Part shown: piece after piece, positions 42,623 to 51,182 of the stretch
Numbering within the stretch: the first letter of the stretch is position 1
How the letters are laid out: each line of letters starts with the position of its first letter
DNA from: JALZKA01 sp963786495
GTDB taxonomy: Bacteria; Actinomycetota; Thermoleophilia; Solirubrobacterales; 70-9
DNA: 64,000 nt
Direction of reading: 5' to 3'
NCBI GenBank assembly: GCA_963786495.1
Contig: CAWAZL010000001.1
Coordinates: 70,798 to 134,797 of the forward strand
Notes under the pieces: model-generated
Seen by the model: the letters and a program-made list of their open reading frames with translations, nothing else
The model's database searches: none
Told to the model about the DNA's origin: nothing
Translations under genes and position numbers: made by a program

Positions 42623-43591
42623 ATGAGTGCCCGCTGGCTCGCCAGCAAGCTCGGAGCGGCGGTGGTGACGCTGATCTTCGTGCTGATCTTCAACTTCTTC
42701 CTCTTCCGGGCGGTTGGCGACCCGACGGAGCAGTTGGTTCGGCTGCCCCAAGCCACGGATGAGGAGATCGCTGATCTGCGGGCCGAGTACGGCTTGGACA
42801 AGCCGGTGCTCGCCCAGTTCGCCGACTACGTCGGCGACACCGCGACGCTCGAGCTGGGCATCAGCCAGGAAACGCGCGAGCCGGTATGGGACGAAATCAA
42901 GGCCGCGATCCCGTGGACGCTCCTGCTGGTGGGCGTGGGCACGCTGATCGCCACGCTGCTCGGAGCCTGGATGGGCGTGAAGGCCGCGACCAAACGCAAC
43001 ACCAAGACCGACGACAGCCTGCTCAGCTTCAGCCTCTTCACCTATTCAGCGCCCGAGTACTGGGTCGGGATCATCCTGATCCTGGTCTTCGCCGTGGCCA
43101 TACCGATATTCCCTGCAGGCCAGCAGATCACGCCCGGGGTTGAGTTCTCCAGCTGGTTCGCCGAGGCGGCGGACGTGGTCGACCACCTCGTTCTTCCCGT
43201 GACGGCGATGACGTTCCTTTTGATGGGCCAGTACTTCCTGATCATGCGCTCGACCATGGTCGACGTCTTGACAGAAGACTTCGTCACGGTGAAGCGCGCC
43301 ACGGGTCTCCCGTGGCGGCGGGTGGTGAACAAGCACGCGGTGCCCAACGCCCTCCTGCCGCTGGTGACGATCGCGGCGATCCAGTTCGGAGCGGTCGCCG
43401 GAGGGGCGGTAACGATCGAGACGCTCTTCTCCTGGCCTGGCTTGGGTGAGCTCTCATACAACGCGATCAACGCCAAGGACTTCCCGGTATTGCAGGGGAC
43501 CTTCCTGGTCTTCTCGATCGGCGTCATCCTCGCCAACTTCCTCGCCGACTGCCTGTACTTCTTCCTCGACCCGAGGGTGCAGGCGAAATGA
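42623..43591 (+). CDS. oppB: Peptide ABC transporter permease (OppB/DppB-like)
   Basis: A 322-residue inner-membrane permease with six predicted helices. The N-terminal helix LGAAVVTLIFVLIFNFFLFR is followed by the periplasmic segment LRAEYGLDKPVLAQFADYV typical of OppB/DppB. The EAA loop is RATGLPWRRVVNKHAVPNALLPL (in part), preceding GAVTIETLFSWPGLGEL. It pairs with the following DppC-like permease, whose start overlaps its stop by 4 bp. It starts 30 bp after the binding-protein gene. Confidence 0.93.
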   Translation: MSARWLASKLGAAVVTLIFVLIFNFFLFRAVGDPTEQLVRLPQATDEEIADLRAEYGLDKPVLAQFADYVGDTATLELGISQETREPVWDEIKAAIPWTLLLVGVGTLIATLLGAWMGVKAATKRNTKTDDSLLSFSLFTYSAPEYWVGIILILVFAVAIPIFPAGQQITPGVEFSSWFAEAADVVDHLVLPVTAMTFLLMGQYFLIMRSTMVDVLTEDFVTVKRATGLPWRRVVNKHAVPNALLPLVTIAAIQFGAVAGGAVTIETLFSWPGLGELSYNAINAKDFPVLQGTFLVFSIGVILANFLADCLYFFLDPRVQAK

Positions 43592-44433
43592 CCGGCTCAC
43601 GCGCGAAAGAGCTCCTTCTGGGCAGCTGGCAGGGCAGATTCGGGTTGAGCGTGCTCGTCCTCTTCATCCTGATTGCAATCTTCGGACGTTTGATTGCGCC
43701 CTACGATCCTGACGCGTCCAGCCTGGACACGCTTGCCCCGCCCAGCTCCGCACACCTCCTGGGAACGACGGAAAGCGGGGCGGACGTGCTTTCGCAGCTC
43801 CTGGTTGGCGCACGCGTCTCGATCGTCGTCGGCTTCTCGGCCGCGATTATCTCGGCGGTGATCGGAGCGGCGGTGGGGCTGTTCAGCGGCTACTTCGGCG
43901 GCTGGACGGACCGCATCCTTGACGGGATCGACAACTGGTTCCTGGTGATCCCCACGCTGCCGCTGATGATCGTTCTCTCCAGCCTGCTGGACCCGTCGCT
44001 CGGGGTATTGATCCTGGTGATCGGCATCACCTCGTGGGCGGGGACCGGGCGGATCGTCCGGTCGCACGTGCTGACCTTGCGCGAGCGGGCCTTCGTCGAG
44101 CGCGCTCGCGCGCTGGGCGCGAGCCACTGGTACATCCTGCGCACGCACATCTTCCCGAACGCCCTTCCGCTCATCTTTGCCAACACTGTGCTGATCATCG
44201 CGGTGGCGATCCTCTCGGAGTCGGCGCTCGCATTCCTTGGGTTGGGCGATCCGACGCAGATCTCGTGGGGGACGATGCTCGAGAACGCGTTCAACGCAGG
44301 GGCGCCCAGCGCCGAGGCCTGGTGGTACGTGATCCCGCCCGGGCTCTGCATCACGATGCTGGTGCTGTCCGTCGCCCTGATCGGCTACCGGTTCGAGGAA
44401 TACGTGAACCCCCGGCTTCTGGAGGAGCGCTGA
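43588..44433 (+). CDS. oppC: Peptide ABC transporter permease (OppC/DppC-like)
   Basis: A 281-residue permease with the OppC N-terminal signature (LIAIFGRLIAPYDPDASS, LGTTESGADVLSQLLVGARVS), several hydrophobic helices, and the EAA loop RARALGASHWYILRTHIFPN before LIIAVAILSESALAFLGLG. Forms the membrane channel with the preceding permease. It overlaps both neighbours by 4 bp or fewer, so the importer genes are translationally coupled. Confidence 0.93.
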   Translation: MTGSRAKELLLGSWQGRFGLSVLVLFILIAIFGRLIAPYDPDASSLDTLAPPSSAHLLGTTESGADVLSQLLVGARVSIVVGFSAAIISAVIGAAVGLFSGYFGGWTDRILDGIDNWFLVIPTLPLMIVLSSLLDPSLGVLILVIGITSWAGTGRIVRSHVLTLRERAFVERARALGASHWYILRTHIFPNALPLIFANTVLIIAVAILSESALAFLGLGDPTQISWGTMLENAFNAGAPSAEAWWYVIPPGLCITMLVLSVALIGYRFEEYVNPRLLEER

Positions 44434-45455
44434 TGGCCACGCCACTGCTGCAGGTAAAGGATCTCCACGTCCACGCCGGGGACAAGTACATCGTCGACGG
44501 CGTCGACCTGGAGCTTCAGCACGGCGAGGCGCTCGGGCTGGCAGGCGAGTCCGGCTGTGGCAAGACGACCACCGCACTCGCGCTGATGAAGCTCCTCCCC
44601 GGCGCTCTCTCGCAAACCGGCACGATGACGCTCAACCTCAAGGACTCCGACGAGCCGATCAACCTCGAGCGGCGCACCGAGACGGGCATGCGCTACGTGC
44701 GCTGGCGCCACATCTCGCTGGTTTTCCAGGGAGCGATGAACGCGCTCGACCCGGTGCAGCGCGTCGAGGTGCAGTTCGACGAGGCGATTCGCCTGCACTC
44801 GCCGAAGGCCGACTCGAGCGAGGTCAGAGAAAGAACGAAGGAACTGCTGTCGACCGTCGGGCTGACGGAGGGCGTCGGACGCCGCTACGCACACCAGCTC
44901 TCGGGCGGCCAGCGCCAGCGGGTGATGATTGCCCTGGCGCTGGCGTGCAATCCCTCGCTGGTGATCGCCGACGAGCCGACGACCGCGCTCGACGTCGTGA
45001 TGCAGGCTCAGGTGCTCCAGTTGCTCGAGCGTCTCCGGGAGCGGCTTGGGCTGGCCCTGATCCTGATCACGCACGACCTGGGCGTGCTGGCCGAGACGTG
45101 CGATCGGATCGCCGTCATGTATGCCGGGCGAATCGTGGAAATCGGGCCGGTGGACACCGTCTTCTCCAATCCGCAGCACCCATATACAAAGAGGCTGCTC
45201 GAGTCGATGCCCTCGATCGGGGGCAGCCGCGGGCTCGCCGATCCGATCCCGGGCGGCCCACCCGATCCTGGCGAGCCGCCGCCCGGCTGTCGCTTCCGCC
45301 CGCGCTGCCCGTACGCGCAGGAGATCTGCGAACGCGAGGACCCGGATCTGCGGGCGGCCGGGCCGGCGCAGGCGGCCGCTTGCCACTTCGCGCCCTGGAG
45401 TGAGTGGCCGGAAGAGGGCCTCTCCCAAGCCTGGAAGGCGGGCGCGACCGGATGA
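44433..45455 (+). CDS. oppD: Peptide ABC transporter ATPase (OppD/DppD-like)
   Basis: A 340-residue ATPase. Walker A GESGCGKTT lies at about residue 36, the Q-loop in LVFQGAMNALDP, the signature LSGGQRQRVMIALAL, Walker B VIADEPTTALDV and the switch His in LITHDLGVL. The C-terminal oligopeptide-transport extension has NPQHPYTKRLLES and a four-Cys cluster GCRFRPRCPYAQEIC...C, a common iron-sulfur-like site in this subfamily. It starts by overlap with the permease stop and ends overlapping oppF. Confidence 0.94.
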   Translation: MATPLLQVKDLHVHAGDKYIVDGVDLELQHGEALGLAGESGCGKTTTALALMKLLPGALSQTGTMTLNLKDSDEPINLERRTETGMRYVRWRHISLVFQGAMNALDPVQRVEVQFDEAIRLHSPKADSSEVRERTKELLSTVGLTEGVGRRYAHQLSGGQRQRVMIALALACNPSLVIADEPTTALDVVMQAQVLQLLERLRERLGLALILITHDLGVLAETCDRIAVMYAGRIVEIGPVDTVFSNPQHPYTKRLLESMPSIGGSRGLADPIPGGPPDPGEPPPGCRFRPRCPYAQEICEREDPDLRAAGPAQAAACHFAPWSEWPEEGLSQAWKAGATG

Positions 45456-46426
45456 CCGATTCCTTGGTGGAAGTTCGCGACCTCGCGATCGAATTCAAGG
45501 TGGATCGCGGCACGGCGCGTGCGGTCGACGGGGTCTCGCTCGAGTGGCGCAAGGGCGAGGTGCTCGGCGTCGTCGGCGAGTCGGGCTGCGGAAAGTCGAC
45601 GCTTGCGCGGGCGATGCTTCACATCGTCGAGCCCGCGGCCGGCCAGATCGTGCTCGACGGCTCCGCTCAGAACGGCAAGGCGAGCCATGCGGAGGTCAGC
45701 CGGCGCCTCCAGATGATCTTTCAGGACCCATACCAGACCCTCAACCCGCGGATGCGCGTGCGCACCATCGTCGCCGAGCCGCTCAAGGTTCAGGGCATCG
45801 CCAAGTCCGAGCACGAGCAGCGGGTGAAGAGCGCGCTCGAAGACGTCGGTCTGGACCCGGAGCGCTTCAGCGAGCGCTACCCGCATCAGCTGTCCGGAGG
45901 CCAGCGCCAGCGGGTCGCGATCGCCGCGGCGCTCGTGCTCGAGCCCGACGGCCTCGTTTGCGACGAGCCGGTGTCGATGCTGGACGTCTCGGTCCAGGCG
46001 CAGATTCTGCGCGTGCTCACGGACCTCCAGAAGCAGCGCGAGCTGGCCCTGCTCTTCATCACCCACGACCTCAGCCTCGCGTGGACGATCTGCGATCGAA
46101 TCTGCGTGATGTACTTGGGGCGGATCGTCGAGCACGGCAGCGCGGTGGACGTGATCGAGAACCCGCAGCACCCATACACACGCGCGCTGGTCGACGCCAT
46201 CCCTGTGCTGGCGCCCGGCGGCGGCGGGCGGCGCGAGCTTCTGTCCGGCGAGCTTCCGGACCCGACCGATGTGCCGCAGGGCTGTCGCTTCCATCCGCGC
46301 TGCCCGAAGCGGTTCGAGCCTTGCGACTCCGTCGACCCGCCGCTTTTCGACGCAGGGGCGCCCGGTCAGCAGGCGGCGTGCTTGCTCCACGATCCGGCTG
46401 CCAGTCAAGCGATGAAGAGTGCCTGA
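45452..46426 (+). CDS. oppF: Peptide ABC transporter ATPase (OppF/DppF-like)
   Basis: A 324-residue second ATPase of the importer. Walker A GESGCGKST, Q-loop MIFQDPYQTLNPR, signature LSGGQRQRVAIAAAL, Walker B LVCDEPVSMLDVS and switch His in FITHDLSLA are all intact. The oligopeptide C-terminal extension has NPQHPYTRALV and the Cys cluster GCRFHPRCPKRFEPC. It forms a heterodimer with the preceding ATPase. Its stop overlaps the P1 peptidase start by 8 bp, tying import to hydrolysis. Confidence 0.94.
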   Translation: MTDSLVEVRDLAIEFKVDRGTARAVDGVSLEWRKGEVLGVVGESGCGKSTLARAMLHIVEPAAGQIVLDGSAQNGKASHAEVSRRLQMIFQDPYQTLNPRMRVRTIVAEPLKVQGIAKSEHEQRVKSALEDVGLDPERFSERYPHQLSGGQRQRVAIAAALVLEPDGLVCDEPVSMLDVSVQAQILRVLTDLQKQRELALLFITHDLSLAWTICDRICVMYLGRIVEHGSAVDVIENPQHPYTRALVDAIPVLAPGGGGRRELLSGELPDPTDVPQGCRFHPRCPKRFEPCDSVDPPLFDAGAPGQQAACLLHDPAASQAMKSA

Positions 46427-47375
46427 GCGCTGGCGCGACATCGCAGGCCCGGTCGGCCACCTGCCGCCGGGTGAGCGGAACGCGATAACGGACGTGCCGG
46501 GCATCCGGGTGGGCCACTCCCAGGCGGCGAGCGGTCACCGGACCGGGGTGACGGTCGTTGAGCCCCCGGCCCTGCCGGCCATGGCGGGCACCGCGGTGGT
46601 GAATGGAACGGGCGAGCTCACCTCAAAGCTCGAGATCGACGAGACGGGGTGGATGGACACGCCCCTCTACCTATGCGGGACGCATGCCCTGGGAACCGTT
46701 TATCAGGCTGCGATCGTCGCCTCGGGACGGGGGCCGAGCGAGGTCGTGATCCCGGTGGTGGGGGAGTGCGACGACGGCGACTTGGCCGACTCGCGCACGA
46801 TCGTGTCCGAGGACGTAGGCGCCGCGGCCGCGGCGCTCGGACAGGACTTCGCCGAAGGGTCGGTCGGCGCCGGCACGGGCATGCAGGTCTTCGAGTTCCC
46901 TGGCGGAATCGGGACGGCGTCGCGCCGCGTCGGCGAATGGACCGTCGGCGTGCTCCTGCTCTGCAATTTCGGCCACCGCAAGTACCTGGACCTCCTCGGA
47001 ACAACACTTCCCGAGCCGGATCGCCGGGTCGAGGACACGGGCTCCTGCATCTCGGTCTGCGCGACCGATGCTCCGCTTTCGGCGCAGCAGCTCGGGCGCC
47101 TCGCGCTTCGCCCTCTGCTCGGGCTGGCGCGCGCGGGTTCGTACGGCGGTGCGGGTTCCGGCGAGATCGGCTTGGCGTTTTCAACCGTTCGCGACGGGAC
47201 TCTCGACAACGCCCAGCTCAGCCCGATCTTCGCCGCCGCATATGAATCGGCCCACGAGGCCGTCATGAACTGCCTGGTCGCCGCGATGCCGGCAGAACGC
47301 CTCGACGGGACAATGCAGGACGCATTCCCGGTCGATCGCGCGCGAGAGCTTGCCCGCGCCCGCCGTCAGACTTGA
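46419..47375 (+). CDS. P1 (DmpA/BapA-like) aminopeptidase
   Basis: A 318-residue Ntn-type P1 peptidase. It opens ERNAITDVPGIRVGHSQ and carries VNGTGELTSKLEIDETGW and RGPSEVVIPVVGECDDGDL, with an autocleavage-type Ser region DTGSCISVCATDAPLSAQ and a late Gly-rich block SYGGAGSGEIGLAFST. DmpA releases N-terminal D- or L-residues from peptides, and BapA relatives cleave beta-amino-acid peptides. As the last hydrolytic gene after a peptide importer and lysine-type catabolic enzymes, it probably processes the imported peptides in the cytoplasm; no signal peptide is visible. The GTG start at 46419 lies inside the end of oppF. Confidence 0.87.
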   Translation: MPERWRDIAGPVGHLPPGERNAITDVPGIRVGHSQAASGHRTGVTVVEPPALPAMAGTAVVNGTGELTSKLEIDETGWMDTPLYLCGTHALGTVYQAAIVASGRGPSEVVIPVVGECDDGDLADSRTIVSEDVGAAAAALGQDFAEGSVGAGTGMQVFEFPGGIGTASRRVGEWTVGVLLLCNFGHRKYLDLLGTTLPEPDRRVEDTGSCISVCATDAPLSAQQLGRLALRPLLGLARAGSYGGAGSGEIGLAFSTVRDGTLDNAQLSPIFAAAYESAHEAVMNCLVAAMPAERLDGTMQDAFPVDRARELARARRQT

Positions 47376-47378
47376 CGG

Positions 47379-48901
47379 ATGGCACGCCGCATAGCCTTTT
47401 GGTCCGTCGGGATCCTCGCCGCCACCGCACTTGCGCTGGCGGCCATGGTCGTGGGCTGGCGGGTCGCCGGGCCGACTGAGTCCGACACCGAGCTGGGGCG
47501 CGTTTCCTTCGAGGTTTCGGGAGACAAGTTCGGTGAAGTCGACGCATACGTGCCCATCGCCGACTGGGGGATCCGGGCGAACGCCTTTGACGCTCCGTTC
47601 GAGCTGGAGCTGGAGATCCGCTCGCTTGATCGCAAGGGTGCGCTTGAGGCGGCGGGGGGCGAGCGGGATGCCGTCGATGACACGCGCACGGACCTGGAGA
47701 AAGCGGCCAGGCGGTCCGTCGTTCGCGGGTTCGCGTTCGCCCTGGGAGCCGTGCTTCTGGTTGCGTTGGTCCTTTGGCTCCTCCGCTCGCGGTGGCGCCG
47801 CCTGCGCTTCGCTGCCTTCTGGGTCGCCGGGGTGGGGCTGGCCGCAACGGGCGGCTCACTCCTCCTGGCGGTCGTCACCTTCGACAACAAGGCGTTCGCG
47901 TCGCCGTCCTACTACGGCCGTGGACCCGAGCTCGCGCAGCTCCTCGCGTTCTTCGAGCGCCAGCAGGACAACGACCGATACACCGCGACATTCGACAACG
48001 CGCTCACGAACTTCAGCGCGTACTTGCCGAAGCGCCGCAGGGTGGGAGACGGCGCGGACCGCGCGATCTTCTTCGGCTCGGACCTGCACTCGAACCTGCC
48101 GATCATCTCGTCGCTCGGAGGCTTTCGTCGGCGGGCGAGCCATTCATCCTGGCCGGCGATTTTGGCGTGTCGGGTAGCGAGGAAGAGGCGAGCGCGACCA
48201 GCCCCCAGATCGCCGCGCTGAGCGACGAGGTCATCGCGGTCTCAGGCAATCACGACTCATCGATCCTCATGGACGAGCTCGCCGCGGACGGCGTCGACGT
48301 GGTTGGCACGGATGGAGTGCTTAACCCCGACGGGGTCTGGCAAGACGACGAGTTCCTCGAGGTCGAGGGCCTCACGGTCGCCGGCTTTTCGGATCCGCTC
48401 GAGTGGGAGGGCGCCGACCCCGCATCATCGGAGCGGATCTTCTCCTTCCCCGAGTTCGAGGACGGTGAAGAGCAGCTCGCGCAGGCCAAAGAGGATGTGG
48501 CCGCCTGGTTCGAGGCGCTTCCGGAGCCTCCCGACATCCTGCTCGTTCACCAGAACAGCCTCGCCCAACACCTGGCGGCGACCTTCGCGGACGAGTACTC
48601 GCAGCCGCTCACAATCGTCACCGGGCACAACCACTTTCAGGCGATCGATCGCTACGCCGGCGGGCTCATCAACGTAGTAAACGCCGGCACGCTTGGTGCG
48701 GGTGGCCCGTTCCGGGTGGGTCAGGAATCGGCGGGCCTCGGAGAGCTCCACTTCTCGGATCTTGACTCTTCCCTCCAATCAATTGACCTGATCCAGATCG
48801 AGCCGCTTTCGGGACAGGCGCAGGCCGAGCGAATCGTCCTCGACGTCATCTGCCCGCCCTCCGAGTCGGCTGATGAGCCCTGCCACTACGAGCCGGGATA
48901 G
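47379..48901 (+). CDS. Membrane-anchored metallophosphoesterase, one frame break
   Basis: A protein of about 505 residues when joined. It has an N-terminal membrane helix (FWSVGILAATALALAAMVVGW), a short extracytoplasmic domain, then two more helices (FAFALGAVLLVALVLWLL and WVAGVGLAATGGSLLLAVV). The metallophosphoesterase domain has FFGSDLHSNL (D-x-H), a break near 48115-48125, PFILAGDFGVSG (GD), VSGNHDSS (GNHD), LLVHQNSLA and TGHNHFQAI (GHxH). All metal-binding motifs of calcineurin-like phosphatases are therefore present once the frame is restored. The substrate is unknown. It starts 3 bp after the P1 peptidase, ending the operon. A GGGGACAGGCCCC element follows the stop directly. Confidence 0.82.
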
Positions 48902-48922
48902 GGGGACAGGCCCCTTAACAAT
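48902..48922. repeat. GGGGACAGGCCCC element, copy 2
   Basis: Identical over 21 bp to 37888-37908. It begins one base after the metallophosphoesterase stop and ends 12 bp before the P450 start, so it could act as a terminator-like or boundary structure. Confidence 0.75.
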
Positions 48923-48934
48923 TACGCTCCGGGT

Positions 48935-50149
48935 GTGCCAGCGCTTGCCGAGCTCGACCTGCCCTTTCTCGACTGGACCGACGAGAACCTCCGCGGCGAC
49001 GAGTTCCACGCGCGGATGGAGGCGCTCGCCGCCGAGAACTGGCTGGCGGGATCGGAGCCGGGGTGGACCTTCGTCCTTGACCGTGAGGCCGCGAACTTCT
49101 TTCTGCGCTCGAAGCAAGTCGTTTTCCCGTCGGCGGTCGTAGCCGCGGCGTTCGGAATCACAGACGGGCCGCTCGCGGAGGCGATCCGCAAGAACATCAT
49201 CTCGATCGAGGGCGCGGACCACGGGCGCCTGCGAAACCTGGTGAACCCGTCGTTCACGCCGCGTTCGGCGGACCGCTGGCGCGCCGTGATGCGCGAGCAC
49301 CTCGAGGAGATCTTCGCCCCACTCGAGGGCGGGGGCGACGTGGAGTTCGTCGATGCGGTCGCAAAGCGCTACCCGTCGCAGCTGATCGCCTCGGTCGTGG
49401 GCGCACCGATCGCGGACGCTCCGCGCCTTCACAACTGGGCGACTTGGTTTCAGCGCCAGTTCGACCCGGCGGCGATCATGGCCAGTCGCGACCAGATCGA
49501 GTCGGCGATCGTCGAGTTCACCGCGTACGCGACAGACCTGATCGAGGCGCGCCGGGACAACCCGGGCGACGACCTGATCTCGACCCTTCTCACCGCAACT
49601 CACGAGGGCGACCGGCTCTCCGACGACGAGTGCCTCAACCTGATCATGAACGTCCTCGCAGGCGGCGTTGACACGACCCAGGCTCAGCTCGCGCATGGCG
49701 TTCGCCTCTTCGCCCGCTACCCCGAGCAGTGGGAGCTCGTGCGCCAGGACGCCGACCTCGTGCCGCGCGCGGTCGAGGAGCTCCTCCGCTATGAGCCGAT
49801 CACGCCTTTTACGGCACGGATGACGACCGAGGATGTCGAGTACCGGGACGTCACGGTCCCTGCGAACACGGTGCTGATGATCTCGACCTTCGCCGCGAAC
49901 CGCGACGCCGCGACATACGACGCGCCGTTCACGTTTGACGTCGTGCCCGACCGCGGCAAGGCAAAGCCCATGACCTTCGGCGCCGGCATCCACAACTGCC
50001 TGGGGGCGAGCCTGGCACGCGCCGAGCTCCAGGAGGCACTCTGGTTCCTCGCCCCACGCATGCCGAACCTTGAGTTGGCCGGCGAGCCCGAGTTCGAGTC
50101 CGTAGCCGGCGTCTACGGCCTCGAAAAGTTGCCGATCCGCTTCGGCTGA
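48935..50149 (+). CDS. Cytochrome P450
   Basis: A 404-residue bacterial class P450. The I-helix oxygen-binding segment is LAGGVDTTQAQLAH (acid-alcohol pair DT), the K-helix ExxR is EELLRYEPIT, and the heme loop FGAGIHNCLGASLARAE carries the Cys ligand. Also present are DHGRLRNLVNPSFTPR (helix C, heme propionate contacts) and FAANRDAATYD. The substrate is unknown, and no ferredoxin or reductase gene is adjacent. The GTG start at 48935 comes 33 bp after the preceding stop and lacks a clear Shine-Dalgarno sequence. Confidence 0.93.
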   Translation: MPALAELDLPFLDWTDENLRGDEFHARMEALAAENWLAGSEPGWTFVLDREAANFFLRSKQVVFPSAVVAAAFGITDGPLAEAIRKNIISIEGADHGRLRNLVNPSFTPRSADRWRAVMREHLEEIFAPLEGGGDVEFVDAVAKRYPSQLIASVVGAPIADAPRLHNWATWFQRQFDPAAIMASRDQIESAIVEFTAYATDLIEARRDNPGDDLISTLLTATHEGDRLSDDECLNLIMNVLAGGVDTTQAQLAHGVRLFARYPEQWELVRQDADLVPRAVEELLRYEPITPFTARMTTEDVEYRDVTVPANTVLMISTFAANRDAATYDAPFTFDVVPDRGKAKPMTFGAGIHNCLGASLARAELQEALWFLAPRMPNLELAGEPEFESVAGVYGLEKLPIRFG

Positions 50150-50234
50150 CGCCTGACGTACCGGCGCCGAAGGCTGCCTTCGGCCCAAGAAACGAGATAG
50201 AACTCGCCTCATCAAGGACGATTTCGACCCCCCG

Positions 50235-51182
50235 GTGGCAAGGCGTCAGGCTCGGGCCAAGAGCGCCGAACGCCGCCGCCGCGCGCTCATCGGCGCCGGC
50301 GCAGCAGGCGCGGTGGCGTTCGTCGTCGGCATCGTCGTCGGGTCCTCCTCGGGAGGCGACGAGACCCCGTCCCAAGGGGCCGAGGCATCCGGGCCGATCG
50401 AACTGCCCCGCGGAGGCCGCTCCCTTTTGCCCGAGTACCGGCTGGTGGGCTTCTACGGCGCTCCGCAGGACGATGCGCTCGGCGCGCTGGGAATCGGCAC
50501 ACCGGCCAAAGCCGGACAGCGCCTCCTGAAGCAGATCGAGGCATATGAGGGCGCGAAGCCGGTGATGCCGGTGTTCGAGCTCATCGCGACCATCGCCGCG
50601 GATCATCCGGGCACGGATGGGCTTTACCGCAACCGCCAACCGCACTCGGTGATTCAGGAGTACCTGACCGAAGCCCGCAGAAACCGAGGGATCCTCCTCT
50701 TGGACATCCAGCCGGGAAGGGCTGGATTCGCCAGCGAGGTGCGCCGTCTCGAGCGCTACCTGGATGAGCCCGACGTCGGTCTGGCGCTCGATCCCGAATG
50801 GAACGTCGGCCTCGATGAGGTCCCCGGCGAGGTGATCGGCTCGGTGGGCGCGACCGAGGTGAACCAGATCGCGGCGGAGCTCGCGGCGACCGTGGAGCGT
50901 CTGGACCTGCCCGAAAAGCTCTTCGTCATCCACCAGTTCACGGACGACATGATCACGTCAAAGGAGCTATTGGCGCCGCAAGACGGCCTGGCCATGGTCC
51001 TCAACTCCGACGGCTTCGGAGATCCGCTCGACAAGATCGCCAAGTACGCCGAGCTTCATCCGAAACGTGCGACCGGCCTCGCGGCCGGGTTCAAGCTGTT
51101 CTATGCCGAGGACTTCCCGCTTATGTCGCCCGCAGACGTGCTGGGGCTCGAGCCCAAGCCCGACCTGATCGTCTATGAGTGA
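50235..51182 (+). CDS. Secreted TIM-barrel-like hypothetical protein
   Basis: A 315-residue protein with a basic N-terminus (ARRQARAKSAERRRRAL) followed by a membrane helix (IGAGAAGAVAFVVGIVVG), so it is exported or anchored. The domain shows YRLVGFYGAP, PVMPVFELIATIAADHPG, GILLLDIQPGRAGF, DVGLALDPEWNVG, KLFVIHQFTDDMI and GFKLFYAEDFPLM. The alternation of strand ends with acidic and aromatic residues (LDIQPG, LDPEW, HQFT, GFKLFY) resembles a glycoside-hydrolase-like barrel, and similar uncharacterised proteins occur in Actinobacteria. No activity is claimed. The GTG start is 85 bp after the P450. Its stop abuts the stop of the convergent second P450. Confidence 0.72.
   Translation: MARRQARAKSAERRRRALIGAGAAGAVAFVVGIVVGSSSGGDETPSQGAEASGPIELPRGGRSLLPEYRLVGFYGAPQDDALGALGIGTPAKAGQRLLKQIEAYEGAKPVMPVFELIATIAADHPGTDGLYRNRQPHSVIQEYLTEARRNRGILLLDIQPGRAGFASEVRRLERYLDEPDVGLALDPEWNVGLDEVPGEVIGSVGATEVNQIAAELAATVERLDLPEKLFVIHQFTDDMITSKELLAPQDGLAMVLNSDGFGDPLDKIAKYAELHPKRATGLAAGFKLFYAEDFPLMSPADVLGLEPKPDLIVYE

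Noticed and set aside
45008..46504. 498-codon minus-strand frame opposite oppD/oppF
   Set aside because: The plus strand encodes two complete ABC ATPases with all motifs; the antisense product is compositionally odd.
48779..50215. 478-codon minus-strand frame opposite the P450
   Set aside because: The P450 heme and I-helix motifs on the plus strand are decisive.
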